NCBI RefSeq assembly: GCF_032854445.1
Contig: NC_088307.1
Location: 24,811,953-24,875,952 of the forward strand
Source: Liolophura sinensis
Lineage: Eukaryota; Mollusca; Polyplacophora; Chitonida; Chitonidae
DNA length: 64,000 nt
Direction of reading: 5' to 3'
Shown here: one piece after another, positions 12,380 through 26,500 of the stretch
How positions within the stretch are numbered: the first letter of the stretch is position 1
How the letters are laid out: every line of letters starts with the position of its first letter
Program-made: the position numbers and the translations under genes
Notes under the pieces: generated by a model
The model's database searches: none
Seen by the model: the letters and a program-made list of their open reading frames with translations, nothing else
What the model was told of the DNA's origin: nothing

Positions 12380-12462
12380 TTATTTGTGTTTATTTAAATG
12401 GTGTTTTACGCCGTACTCGAGAATATTTTACTGCAGCCAGCATAATGGTGGTAACAGAGGGG
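12380..12462 (-). repeat. SINE family A, tail-end fragment
   Basis: TTTATTTAAATGGTGTTTTA followed by CGCCGTACTCGAGAATATTT and a shortened body ending at GCATAATGGTGG. Confidence 0.75.
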
Positions 12463-12971
12463 TGGGGGGAACCCATGAGCTTCTGACGTCATTTTTAAGT
12501 ACTGAGACTAATAATGGGTCCTGTTGGTGGCACGTTATGGCGCCAGTCATTGCCGAAGTAGTTTTTATTTCACTGGAAATGGGAGCCTCAGTATTCGACA
12601 ACCTAATTTTGGTGAATATTAATAAACTATGTTAAAGGCACACCTCCACTCTGACCAATGAAAATTCGTACTCGTCTGTCATGGTATTTTTCATGTATAG
12701 AGCATTCATTGGCTAACAGGATTCCGACAAATTTCCCTTGTACCATTAAACCAGGCGTATTTTCGACAGAGCCTTTTGGGTTGATGGATCTTAATGGTCC
12801 ATCACAGAGATTTTTTCACACTCACTCAAAGAGGCATCGGAAAAGTGGCTGAGTAATCAGATTTTACCCGACGTGGGCCGTTCATGCTGACAACCTATGC
12901 ATTCCGTTGTTTCATCTGCTCATTAAGGAAAGTACAATTTGTCTAGATGCTGTTTTTATGAATTTACTACA

Positions 12972-13095
12972 TTGGTTGGTGTTTAACGACTTACTCACAC
13001 ATACTTCACTTACAGGACGGCGGACAGGACTATCGTGGGAGGAAACTTGCAGGGCATGAGGGTAACCCATGACCATCCACAGGTTGCCGCACTTC
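12972..13095 (-). repeat. SINE family A, diverged copy
   Basis: GGTTGGTGTTTAACGACTTA, GGACGGCGGACAGGACTATC and CCATGACCATCCACAGGTTG match the family body with many substitutions, suggesting an old insertion. Confidence 0.65.
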
Positions 13096-13299
13096 TTAAG
13101 ATTCATCAGCTAATTCGTAGGTAGGATCGGTCGGTCGGATGTTGGATGAAGCAACCTTACATAAGGCTAGTGTCGGAGTGTCGGACGTGAAACACAGAAA
13201 ACCAGGAACCAAAGCTCCACTGAGTAGACCGGCCATGTTAACATACGTTACCACTAAAATGTCATCTTCACACGATTAAGACTTTCCTCACACACAATA

Positions 13300-13866
13300 T
13301 GCATTTTGGTAAACAATACATTTATTTTACAGTTGTGATTTTATAATTACTTTAAAAAGTATCTTGTTCTTTTAAAAGTATTAAAACAAAAAATTAGCAC
13401 TGCTGAATATAACTTTCTTCTCTTGGAACATAAAAACAGGCAGCATAAAAAAAAAAAGAAAAAAAAAAAAAAAGGAAAAAAAGAATAACCTTAAATCAAC
13501 AAAATAAACTCTCAGTGGTTGTTGAAATAACATAAATTGATACAAAGTGTTACAAATGATAACAGGTTTCAAATTAATTATTTCCATATAGAGCATGCCA
13601 TGATATAACTGGAATACACTGAAAACTTTTCCAACTCTCAGTCTGAGAGCGAAAATATTTAACATAAAAACCTGGGCAAAATGAAATTCAAGCATAGAAA
13701 AATAAGTAAAACAGCTGGACTTGGAATTCCCCCCTGCAACCAAAAGTGAGATGGTCTCATGTTAGTTATTACCAATACTTGACAGAGGACATGGAAGAAA
13801 CCACTGTAAATAAAGGGATGAAAAGCAGTCTACCTCCTCCTATTGGCTCCAATTTTGTTATGTGTG
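13300..13866 (-). other. MTF2: Probable 3' UTR of the Polycomb-like gene
   Basis: The stop codon of the gene on the - strand is at 13867-13869. Downstream in that direction, AATAAA (plus-strand TTTATT at 13321-13326) is a candidate polyadenylation signal. An A-rich run lies at 13447-13485 on the + strand (T-rich in the transcript). Confidence 0.5.
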
Positions 13867-14574
13867 TTATCCAACTAGACCATCCCATTCCAGTAAATAC
13901 TGGACCTTGTTGTCAGGCGTCACCCTCTTGGCGATCACTTGGAACTGCTCGCCTTGAGCCAATCGTTCTGATCTGCCAAAATAATGACAGACCGAAGACC
14001 TCAGATGCTGAACACTGACTTCTTTGGATCGCACAGCTTCGATTGTGGCTGTATCCACGACGTTATTGTTCTTGAAAGATCGCGTCATGGCGCAAGCGTG
14101 GACGGGAGATGTCAACTGGTCCAAATCGTCTGGGTCTAAAGGCTCTGTTTTCACCTTTATCGCGGTCACCTCAGAATTCTGATGGCTGACTTTACGCCGA
14201 TGCTTCCGACGGACACACCAGCCGTTCATGGGCAAGTTTTGGTTTGCGTCCGTCAGTTCTTTGTCCATGTCTTCGGCTTGTGAACTCTGCGACGTGGAAT
14301 CTGTGTCGTAGCCGTTCTGGTAGGAACGCAGCCACTCCGACTTTAACTTCTGCTTCTCTAATTCCTGTGTTTGCTCCAGCGCTGTTTTGAACGGGTGGTT
14401 GTGACCAGCGTAGCTGTGCAGTAACGGGATAATACTGTCGAGGCTACATCCGGATTGCTTGCTGGGCGACTTCCTGGTGCTCCGTCCGCCAGCACCATTC
14501 AGTGGCTCTGATCTGTCGTTGGTATAACCTTTGTACTGCTGGTTAGGGCTATAACCGTTGTCTTTACTCTCACA
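13867..14574 (-). CDS. MTF2: Polycomb-like exon 14, C-terminal region and stop
   Basis: The acceptor TTTGTGTTGCAG is followed by 235 codons and TAA. It encodes a Ser/Thr-rich, partly charged linker with a basic RRKHRRKV patch and a VKTEPLDP motif (a possible sumoylation-like VKTE site). It ends with the family's C-terminal domain, starting near [14 protein letters not shown] and ending LLEWDGLVG. Confidence 0.95.
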   Translation of the reverse strand, partial: CESKDNGYSPNQQYKGYTNDRSEPLNGAGGRSTRKSPSKQSGCSLDSIIPLLHSYAGHNHPFKTALEQTQELEKQKLKSEWLRSYQNGYDTDSTSQSSQAEDMDKELTDANQNLPMNGWCVRRKHRRKVSHQNSEVTAIKVKTEPLDPDDLDQLTSPVHACAMTRSFKNNNVVDTATIEAVRSKEVSVQHLRSSVCHYFGRSERLAQGEQFQVIAKRVTPDNKVQYLLEWDGLVG

Positions 14575-17500
14575 CTGCAACACAAATATGGTCATCTCAG
14601 TATGATTGATTCATTTAAGTCGGCCATCCTTGAAAAACGTTTTCCTGGGCAAAGCCTGACCCTATCAGAAAAACTATCAGAAATGTGGTAGCAAGGCTGT
14701 ACGAGTCGCATGAATGTAAAAATTCAGGTAATACACAAAAGTGCTGACACCATGAAATTGGTAATTTACAGTAATTTATACACATGCTATGCATCGACAA
14801 TGTAAAGATTTCTCTCCTGTGACTCTACTTTTAATATATGCATGTAAAACTTCAGGCTAATACATGCAGTACTTTTTGAGATACCACCCTTAACACTGGT
14901 TTTAATGTTACGAATTTGTTAGTTAATGGTATTTAATATGAACACATTCTGCTTTACATGTTTTCAAACCCTGAGCTCAATACATGCCATGCTTTTTAGG
15001 ATACCACCCCTAACATTTTGTTTAACATGGCTTTCCCTATTACTGGAAGCCTCAGGCATATGTCAGGGTATGACAGTACAGGTGAGCTAAAACGGCTAGT
15101 TCTATAACAACCTTTTTTTTTTTAAATTCTGTCTTATGAAGAAGACATGGACGTGAAAGAAATAACCATTGAAAAGAGAAGAAAAAAAAACTTCTATCAG
15201 TAACACCTTAAAGAGTGGGTCTCTTTATATTCCACAAGGCATGTCTGTTTAATACACCCATCACACATATTCCTTAATGACGACCCTATTTCATTTTTTT
15301 TTGAAGCTATGCTTAAAACCATTAGGCTGTGACCAGTTACTGAGGAACCTTTCCACATGTCAGATAGTGCAACCACGTGCTGGGGATGCTACGTTATGTG
15401 AGGCAGTCTGATTTTACGAGGCCAGCAGACTCACAGTTACAGTGGCTGTTTTCATGAACTTCTTGGCTTTGTCACTCGTAGAATTGACAGGATCCAACAT
15501 CTGTTTTCTCTTCCCATATTTCCGTGGCACAGGTGACAAACTTAAAATAGAATCAGAAAATGGATTAATTTTTTTTTTTAAATTTCAAAATTTTAACTTA
15601 AAAATTAGTAGAGGGATCATACCACAATGGTACACCCTAGTAGCAAGGAAGTTCCAAGGCCAGCATACTTAATGGAGTGCTTCCTCACTGCATTGTTATG
15701 TCAAGACATGACACCCCACAAAGCTGCAATGTTACTGGACATCCAGTGCTTCACTTACCCCATCTGGACTCAATCAAAGTCTTTTTCTTGTAAGTGACTG
15801 ATTCGTTGTTTTATGCTCTACCAACTACATCACACTTTATACCACAGTGGCCTGTATATTATGGTTGAAGAGGAATAAAACCAAATTTGAACCAGAAACC
15901 TCTTCTGGTTGTGTCGCTATATTGTCAAGTGATTTTTAGCCATAATCCTTCATTTCAGTGAGGTACATGCTGTACTCTCTAGGCCAGCTCAGTGCAGCCA
16001 ATTCATCCAAAAGCCTTCGTGATCAAGTTGACGGTTACACCGTGACGTAAGCTCAACTATACAGGCCCCACTGAGACATTGACGGTATCATTTTACATGG
16101 CATTTTGTTCTCCCAAATAAGTTGAAGAATCACGATTTATGATGTGATAATTTCAAATTTGAACGGCAGGATCTTGCATTTGATTGGTTAGCTTTGGATT
16201 TACAGACAGCTTAACCAGTCAAACTGACACTCTCATTCGTTTCCCTCATCACGGATTTCTCTGAAGTATTTACAAATTTCGGGCTTACAAATCAAATACA
16301 ACTGTATTTCACGTAAAGTTTGGAAGCACACAGAGGTCTACAAATGTTACTCTTGATGCAAACACTTACGTTTTTCTGATAGAAATGAAAACTGCTAAAT
16401 TTTAGGTGAAATACAGTAGACTACCTGTCCAGGTTCACGTGTTTGAAAGGTTCCACAAAATGTTGCAATTGTAGCATACCACTTTCATTTTCTAGGCTGT
16501 TGTCACATGATTTGCTTTTTATTTCCTAAATGCTTCAGAATTTCTCTTGAGCACAGTGATTTAAGGTAGCTGACTACAATTAACTGGAAAACACTCCGAT
16601 TTTTTGTGTGCCAGAGTCAGTTAAGAAACTACAAAATTAAACTGTCAGGATCTAACTTCGGTGAAATATTAAAAATACTGAAACATATTCAGTGTGTATG
16701 AAAGAACATGTAACATCAATAAAAGAATAAATCAGAGGACAGTTTTCCACATAGCCACTTTCACAGCATTCTGTACAAAGTCAAAAGTGCATACCTTTTT
16801 GTGCCATAGAATGATAATTCAGTGTGAAATACCACTAAAATAAATGTAACAAAAGACCAAAAAATCAAGAGATGGGCCAATCAGAATCACCGGGACATAA
16901 ACTAGAGGTAATGATTTGGCTCACCTCTGCACTCCACTCTGAGTTTTCACCTTCACACTATCTATCACATTGTCACTGATCAGCAGTCTGTCAGGCACAA
17001 TCACAGTTGGGGGTGGGGGAGGTAGGCGGACTCGCAAACCAAACAGCGTAAACTTCTTCTTAATTTCTTTACCACTTTGGAACCTGAAAGTGCATTAATC
17101 ATTTTTCAGGTAATTTCTCAAAAAGAACACTTTCAAAACTTGTCGACAAATAAATATGAATTTGTAAGGTTTCTGTTGATCACATTCAGCATTTCTCACA
17201 ATTTTCTCTACAGGATAACTGCTCAATAACATAAACAGGGCTTCATCACTGACTATCTGTCATTAGGCCTTATGCGGCCAAACCTCCAAAACATGGACAT
17301 ACTCATTACAGTTTTTACTAGGATTTTATGACAAGTTTTTTTCTTTCGGAGTACAGATAAATACAAACCTATATTTATTCTTCGTCAGACTTGATGATAT
17401 TTCCTCGAAAATCTGATTCTTAAACATGGACTGTAAACATAAGAAAACATCCGCTGTGACACAGTTACACCAACTGTACATGTAGATATTATATATTTCT

Positions 17501-20500
17501 TCACTTCACTGGTGCTTTATGTGGTATTTGAGAATACTTCCGATTATGTGGGAGAGGGCACGGCCATTCGCAGGTTGCTGACGGACCTTCCAACGTAAAT
17601 ACATGATTATAAAGAATATGTATGCATGCTAGGGGTTTTATGTATACACACAACAATTTTTCAGTCACATGATGATGAGGGCCATCTGCAGGTTGCTGGC
17701 GGACCTTCCCACGTAAATACATGACTACAAAGAATATGTATGTATGCTAAGGGTTTTATGAATATACACCACAATTCTTCAGTCATACGATGACAAAGAG
17801 TCATTAGATGTGTGTACATATACTGTATCTCCCAATATCAGGGCGAGTCCATGCCACCACTGAAGTATCCTTCTGAAGACACCAGACATGACACCCCACC
17901 CAGTCACATTATACTGATGCTGGGCAAACCAGTCATGTGTCTTCTTGTGGCATAGCAAGTCCATGCCGCCAAAGTGCTGCTGTCACTGAAGTATCCTTCT
18001 TAAGACACCAGACATGACACCCCACCCAGCTACATTATTCCAACACAGGGCCAACCTCTCTGGATTCCTTGACTTAACTTCCCCATGCCTAGCATCAAGC
18101 CAGGCCGCAACAAGTACCAGTTTTCAAGTCTTTGGTACGAACTGACCAAAAGGTAAGAATGAGTCCTTGGCAAATGTCAATGACAGTATATTGTCACCAA
18201 GACCCCAAGAGCAATCCGAGTGGGTAATCTACAAATTCCTTATAATACTAGTCTTTCAGCACAGTAACTTTAAAAATGCCCTTTAAAGGAAAAGACAACT
18301 CTGACTTGTATAAATCAGAGGAAAGACAACTAAACATTGTTCACAAATATGATCTGATTTATGTCTTTGTTACAATTTTCCAACAGAGCAAAGTAGCTCT
18401 GAAATGTCAAATTCTACTGTGGTCTGTTGAGACATATCAGAGACGTGAAAGTGACATCCATATTTGCTGCTCCAAAGAATTGATTTCAAGGTCCATTCAG
18501 CAAGCGTACTCTTAGATCTACACCAATATGCATTTTGAATAACTAAGTCTGATGTGACGTCACTGGTCTCAATATGGTTAGAAAAGGCCACCACAGAATC
18601 CTAAGTTTCAATGCATTTTACTTGATTGAAAAAATTTCAAAAAACAAAAAAAAAACATCTATTTTTGTGGACGGTGTTTAGTGGTCCTTCATCTGACATA
18701 TACTTCAGATTACTGTTTCCTTTCCCCTTTGAGACCATGCTTACCTGTGAGAGTTGAAGTGAGTCCCAGTTCTCCTTCACCCAGGGGATGATCATATCAC
18801 TAAGGTCAAAATACTTCCTGTTATGGATGATAGTCAGGTTAAAGAGAGCTAGCTGTGCCACGTCAAGCCTGTAACAAAACATTTCACTTGTAAACAAAAC
18901 AGTCTACCTGTAACAGAACATTTCACTTGTAACAAAACAGTCAACCCGTAACAAAACATTTCACTTGTAAACAAAACAGTCAACCTGTAACAAAACATTT
19001 CACTTGTGAACAGAACAGTCAACCTGTAGCAGAACATTTCACTTGCAACAAAACAGTCAATATGTAACAAAACAGTCACCTGTAACAAAGCAGTCAACCT
19101 GTAACAAAGCAGTCAATTTGTAACAAAGCAGTCAATTTGTAACAAAGCAGTCAACCTGAAACAAAACATATCACTTGTAACAAAACATTTCACTTGCAAA
19201 AAACAGTCTACCTGTAACAGAGCATTTCACTTGCAAAGAGTGAGTGAGTGAGTGAGTGCTTGGGGTTTAACGTCGTACTCAACAATTTTTCAGTCATATG
19301 ACGATGAAGGAATCATTAGGGTGCATGTACGTATAATGTGCCTCCTTGTTGCAGGACGGATTTCCACCGCTCTTTTATTTAGTGCTGCTTCACTGAGACG
19401 ACTTACCGAAGGCAAGTAAGCCGCCCCGCCCGAGCCATTATACTGATACGGGTCAACCAGTCGTTGCACTATCCCCTTCTTGCTGAACGCCAAGCGAGGA
19501 AGTTACAACTTCCTCTTTTAAAGTCTTAGGGGTGACTCAATCAAGGATTGATCCTGGATCTACCGGTCCCGACACTTGCAAAGAAAGAGTCCACCTGTTA
19601 CAAACCTACACCATTCCATGCCAACTAGTCTGGCATACAACAAAACATAAATAGGTACTTGTATGTAGGCCTATAGTCTGGAAAATTTGTAGAACTCTAA
19701 TAGAATCCTTTATATTTTTAAAAGAACTAGAATCCATAAAGCTGACACAGTCCAAAAAAACAACCATAATTTCGTCTAAAATGAACAAAATGAACAAAAT
19801 TGCACAAACCTCACAAGTCACTCACAAATTTTCAACTGAACAGAACAAATAATTTTGATTTATTTATTTCATTGTTGTTTTACGCTGTACTCAAGAATAT
19901 TTCACTTATACGACAGCAGCCAGCATTATGGTGGGAGGAAACCAGGCAAAGCCCGGGGGAAACCCACGGTCATCCGCAGGTTGCTGCAGACCTTCCCTCA
20001 TAGGAGAGGAAGCCAGCATGAGCTTGACTTGAAACTCACAGCGACTGCATTGGTGAGAGACTCCAGGGTCAGTATGCTGCGCTAACGTGCTAACCAACTG
20101 AGCAAATCATTTTGACAAAGACCAGAAAAAGTGTTTCCTCGTGAGGGAATAAGAGAGATGCAGAGTGACAATGAGGCAGACTAAGAGACTGACTGAAGAG
20201 GACTCTCTTGACACTTGACACTCAGCTTGAACATGAATTTCAAAACTGAAAAGTTAATCTTATACATACCACTTGAGTTCAAGTCGCTTAACATACTCCA
20301 CGCCAAAGTTACAGAGAGAACAGACGAATATATGCCAGCGATCTCCATACAGTACAGGATAGTCCAAACATTGTAAACACGCTGAAAATACAGGAAAAGG
20401 GAGAGCATTCAAGTACTGTAAACACGCTGAAAATACAGGAAAAGGGAGATCGTTCAAGCACTGTAAACACGCTGAAAATACAGGAAAAGGGAGATCGTTC

Positions 20501-23500
20501 AAGTACTGTAAACACGCTGAAAATACAGGAAAAGGGAGAGCATTCAAGTTCTGTAAACACGCTGAAAATACAAGAAAAGGTCCTGTAAACATGCTGAAAA
20601 TACAGGAAAAGGTTTTGTTTCAGGAAAGGTTCTGTAAACATGCTGAAAATACAGGGAAAAGGTTCTGTAAACATGCTGAAAATACAAGAAAAGGTTCTGT
20701 AAACATGCTGAAAATACAGGAAAAGGTTATGTTTCAGGAAAGGTTCTGTAAACATGCTGAAAATACAGGAAAAGGGAAAGCATTCAAGCACTGAAAACAC
20801 ACTGAAAATACAGGATAAGGGAGATCATTCTAGTTCTGTAAACATGCTGAAAATACAGGAAAAGGGAGAGTGTTCAAGTTCTGTAAACACGCTGAAAATA
20901 CAGGAAAAGGGAGAGCGTTCAAGCACTGTAAACACACTGAAAATACAGGAAAAGAGAGATCATTCAAGTTCTGTAAACACGCTGAAAATACAAGAAAAGG
21001 TTCTGTAAACATGCTGAAAATACTGGCAGAGGTTATGTTTCAGGAAAGGTTCTGTAAACACGCTGAAAATACAGGAAAAGGGAGATCGTTCAAGTACTGT
21101 AAACACGCTGAAAATACAGAAAAAGGGAGATCATTCAAGTTCTGTAAACACGCTGAAAATACAGGAAAAGAGAGACCATTCAAGTTCTGTAAACACGCTG
21201 AAAATACAAGAAAAGGTTCTGTAAACATGCTGAAAATACAGGAAAAGGTTATGTTTCAGGAAAGGTTCTGTAAACACGCTGAAAATACAGGAAAAGGGAG
21301 AGCGTTCAAGCACTGTAAACACGCTGAAAATACAGGAAAAGAGAGACCATTCAAGTTCTGTAAACACGCTGAAAATACAGGAAAAGGGAGAGCATTCAAG
21401 TACTGTAAACACGCTGAAAATACAGGAAAAGGGAGAGCATTCAAGTACTGTAAACACGCTGAAAATACAGGAAAAGGGAGAGCGTTCAAGTACTGTAAAC
21501 ATGCTGAAAATACAGGAAAAGGGAGAGCGTTCAAGTTCTGTAACAGGCTGAAAATACAGGAAAAGGGAGAGCATTCAAGTACTGTAAACACGCTGAAAAT
21601 ATAGGAAAAGGGAGAGCGTTCAAGTTCTGTAACAGGCTGAAAATACAAGAAAAGGGAGAGCATTCAAGTTCTGTAAACACGCTGAAAATACAGGAAAAGG
21701 GAGAGCATTCAAGTACTGTAAACACGCTGAAAATACAGGAAAAGGGAGAGCATTCAAGTACTGTAAACGTGCTGAAAATACAGGAAAAGGAAGAGCATTC
21801 AAGTACTGTAAACACGATAAAAATACAGGAAAGGGAGAGCATTCAAGCACTGTAAACACTATATACACGCTGAAAATACCCGCAGTTGGAGTATCCATTC
21901 CCTAATTCAAACCTATAAACACACCAACAGACACAAACTCACTTTCACCACACTGAAAATACACATAACTGAAGCATTCGATTACAAAAAGACTATAAAC
22001 AAATCAGAAATAATGGTACCCTAATTCTTAAGTTTTTCAAAAAAATATTTTGAAACATTCTTAGAGAACTATGGGGTGTAGAGAAATAATTTGCTCAGTT
22101 TTATCAAGCTTTATGACACAAATCATTTATTGTGTCATTTTCGTAAACAATGGCATGCATAAATTCCACTTTTTTGAGTGAGTGCGTGCATGCTTGAGGT
22201 TTAACTTAACAATTTTTCACTCATATGACGACGAAAGAGTCCTTAGGTGTGTATGTAATGTGTCTCCTTGTTGCAGGGCGGAATTCCACCGCTCTTTAAT
22301 CTAGAGCTTCCTCCTGAGACGCCATACCGAAGACCGGTAAGGCGCCCCGCCGGAGCCATTATACTGATACGGGTCAACCAATCGTTGCACTATCCCCTTC
22401 ATACTTTTCTGAGAGTTTACAGTGTGCACAAAAAACACAATCATTCATCAAAACAATGAACCAGTGGATTATCGAATGTCAAACTGTCTTCTTGCCTTTT
22501 TTAGCCATGTTGAGATGTCTCGTGATAAAATAATGCACAGAATCTTGCCAGTTAACATAAAGCAAATTCTTGTTTATCCCTCCACCAAAAGAGGATTCAG
22601 GCAGGACAATAATTCAGGCTCAATTTTACCTTCATGAAACCACTGATTACAACGACAGCATTGTAACATCTTCCTATACCATCTGGAAAGAGAAGAACAT
22701 TTATTTATTTAATCGATTGGTGTTTTACTTCGTACTCACAAATATTTCACTTATACGACATCGGCCAGTATTAGGGTGGTAGGAAAAACAGCAGGGCCCA
22801 AGGGAGGATAAAGGGCAGGGCCCAAGGGAAACACAAGACCATCCGCAGGTTGATGACAGACCAGAAAAATAAGACATCCATCTTAAGACGTTTTGGTCTC
22901 ATTATGAAATGTTATTGATCTGATGCTGCAATTATTAAATACACCTTGGTATGTTCCTTTCCATTATTTCAGCTGAAATTTGTTTTACAATAACTGAGAA
23001 CTTATGTTGACAAACAATATTTTGACAATGTTGTGCAAGAAACAGTAATTTTAACTTTATCTGAAATTTTAACAAGTCTTCTTTCACATTAAACATTATT
23101 GCTTTATGATCCCGTGGTCTGTTTTTTTGGCACCCGATGGAGTAAGACCCTGTGCCCATCAATGATCTACTCAAAATACTAACCAAAATATTAATATCAG
23201 TCTCAAAACTTAGTTCCAAACACAAATGACACCCCAATCCGAAATGAAGTCACAACTTCACCGCATGGTTGGGCTATTCTCCTAATGTGTGTTCAACATG
23301 ATAGCAATTTGTTATTTTGCACGAAGACAAAAATGCCTACACAATATCCTTATTTTTGGAAAAAAATGACAAGCAAACCCACAAATAGTTCGTAAGATTA
23401 ATCTCATCTTCTTAAATTAGTTTTCTATATTCCATGCACCACACAGTACCACCTTATGTTGGCAGGTTGAACCTACTTTGCCATAAAACGACAACTCCAA

Positions 23501-26500
23501 AGGACTTCACTCTTTTTGTTTTATCATATCTCAAAATTTTTATTTTGGTGTCTTAATCAAGGATAGCCCATGCCAAGCTTACACTGAAGTCTTACTACAA
23601 TACTGAACAAGCTACCCCAGGGTCAGACCTCTGGGTGGGTAACTCACTCTCCAGGTCCTCCACAGTAGCAGTAACAATTCTCCAGGTTTGTCTTGTGCTG
23701 ACTGTCCCACGTCAGCTCCCTTATCTGGTTAGGGGAACAAAAAGCACCAATATTCAGTTATAGGACCAACTATTTGTTAGTTAGGCCACACCAACTTAAA
23801 TACTTGCTGTACAGGGAGAATGAAGGTATCAAAATAAAAAATGAAAATGCAAAATCTTCTAATTGGTATGAATAATTCATGTCTAAGCCATTTTTTTGAA
23901 AACACATTTACATGATAAGAAGCTTTGATCAGACAAAATAAAAGGGTGGATTTTCAATTTTATTGTATTGTTGGACACTTTAGTGTTGTGAAACAAAACT
24001 AAACCTGGCGTCATCGAATGTAGTTTTTTGGTGATTTAAAGCAAAAAACAACATGACCATCATTCAAAAATTCCAATGCACCGACCATTACTGACATACC
24101 AAACTGTTTCTCTTGATATTTATTTATCGGAGTGGTGTTTCACACTGGGCCCAAGAATGTTTCACCTATGCGACAGCGCCCAGCATATGGTAGGAGGAAA
24201 CTGGGCAAAACCCGTGAGAAACCCACAACCATTCGCAGGTTGCTGCAAGACCTTCCCACATACGTCCAGAGAAAGCGACTAATTGTAAACAGTGACACTA
24301 ATCTTTTGTGGTGAACTGAGTGTTACATTGGGAGAGAAGTTTCAGTGTCATAACCATTTAAACATTCAGACCATTTAAAAATTCATGCAATTCACTGAAA
24401 ATAAAGAAGAAAAGCATAATGGTTTTCTCCAAAAATAAGTCATTTATAATTTATTTATTTATCTGATTGATGTTATATGCCATACTAAAGAATATTTCAT
24501 TTATACGACGGCGGCCAGAATTATGGTGGGAGGAAACCGGACAGACCCCAGGGAAACCCAAAACCATCCGCAGGTTGCTGAGAGACCTTCCCACCTATGG
24601 CCCACATGAGCTGGACTTCAACTCATAGCGATCGCATTGGTAAGAGGCTCCTGGATCGTTACGCTCTGCAAGCGCGCTAACCAACTGAGCCATGGGGGCC
24701 ACTTACAATTATTATTAAACTAATGTGTTTATGACTTGACCATAGGTATAAATGTATGATTCCCAGATCAAACAGGAACTCAAAGTGTTTGCTGCCACAG
24801 AATAAGTCTTAGAGTTTCAATGTATTTATTAATTTTATCTTACTTTATATTTATTAATCAAAGAAAATGGGTAAAAGCTACTATAATTTTGTGAAAAACA
24901 TAACTCAAAGATGATTTGTACCTCGTGCTGGTGAAGCCAGCGTGAAGTTTTAATCAGGAGTTTTGAAAAAAAAAATCCCCAAAACCGATTCCTGATGAAC
25001 TAAGCCAGATCTAAAACTTACCCTGTATGGCAATGTCTGTTTTATCTTCTGTAAAGCTTCGGCTGAAATATCCAAAATTTAAAGACTTCAATCAAGGTTA
25101 TTTTAACAGTTATAGCATGTGAAAGTGAAAGCGATGTTAATGTTTACACTGAAGCAATAAGTCAATGCGTAAACATTATTATAGAACATATGAAAAGTTA
25201 ATGTTTACACGAAAATAAAAATGTAATTAAACATGTGGATGTGTAAACTTCATAATTTACACAAGAAAAGTTGATGTAAACACTGAAGTAACATGTGAAC
25301 ATTATAATACACAGCTGAAAAGTTCCTGTTTACACTGAAGTAACATGTGAATGTGTAGACATTAGAATAAACACCTGGAAATGTTAATACTGTAATATCT
25401 GAAAATGTTAAGGTTGATAACGTAATAAAACTGAAATGCATGAACTTTGTAATAAACATTTGAAACATTGACTAATAATAATGTCCTCAAAAATGTTGAT
25501 CCAAAAATTTTACTTTAATAACATGTACATCTCATTAAAAGTTCTTAATTATGTAGTTCAAGAGAATAAAGTCATAACTGTAATCAAGGAAAAACACAAA
25601 GGGAATAGCTCTTACCATTTGGTCCACTTTTGATTGCACCACCTCTCTGCAGAATAAAAGACAGGTACACATTATATATTTGTTGAATTCTTCTTTACCG
25701 TCATAGTCAAGGAAAAGGGAAAGGTCACTGAGTATCAATAAGGTTCTATCTCATGACAATTTGTAAGGGCTTTTATGTATAGGCTTTGTATAGGCTTGAT
25801 GAACTTAAGTTCAGCTGTTGAAGAGATTGGGTGTTTTGTTAGGAATAACCCAGAGGAGGATCAGACAGCTGGTAAGACAGACTAATGACTGGTCATGGAA
25901 CATTGAAATTTAACAGGGTATATCTACATGCCTGGGTTTACATGTTTTGTCTGTCTAGTAATCTTTGGCTACAAATTTCATGAGGTATCATTGAGTTTCA
26001 ATGGCCCCAACCACCTTGAAAAACCATAAATGTTAAAAATTCCTTCACCACGACTGGGATTGAACCTGCATCTGAATTATCAGAGAGCCATATCCCGCTC
26101 TCCCATTGACACATCAAGAGCCATAAAAATTGTTTTCACACATATCAGCACGACCAATCATAGCTTTAACATTTGTGGCAAAGACCAAATTTCAGTATTG
26201 ACCTATATTCTGGGTTCAAATTTCTGCGTGAACCTACCTTCATGGCCGTGGCAGAGTTCAAATTTAAACACAGACTTACCATCAAGGCTGTGGCAAGATT
26301 CAATTTATGTAACAACCTAACTTCACAGTTGTGGCAAGGTTTAAATCTATGTAACATTCTACCTTTACAGTTGTGGCAAGGTTTAAATCTATGTAACAAC
26401 CTACCTTCACAGTTGTGGCAAGGTTTAAATCTATGTAACAACCTACTGTTACAGTTGTGGCAAAGTTCAAATCTATGTAACAACCTACTGTTACAGTTGT

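Noticed and set aside
20309..21898. Multiple 90-244-codon open frames on both strands
   Set aside because: Artefacts of the 45-bp array. Only the few units next to exon 9 have any claim to be translated, and only through alternative acceptors.
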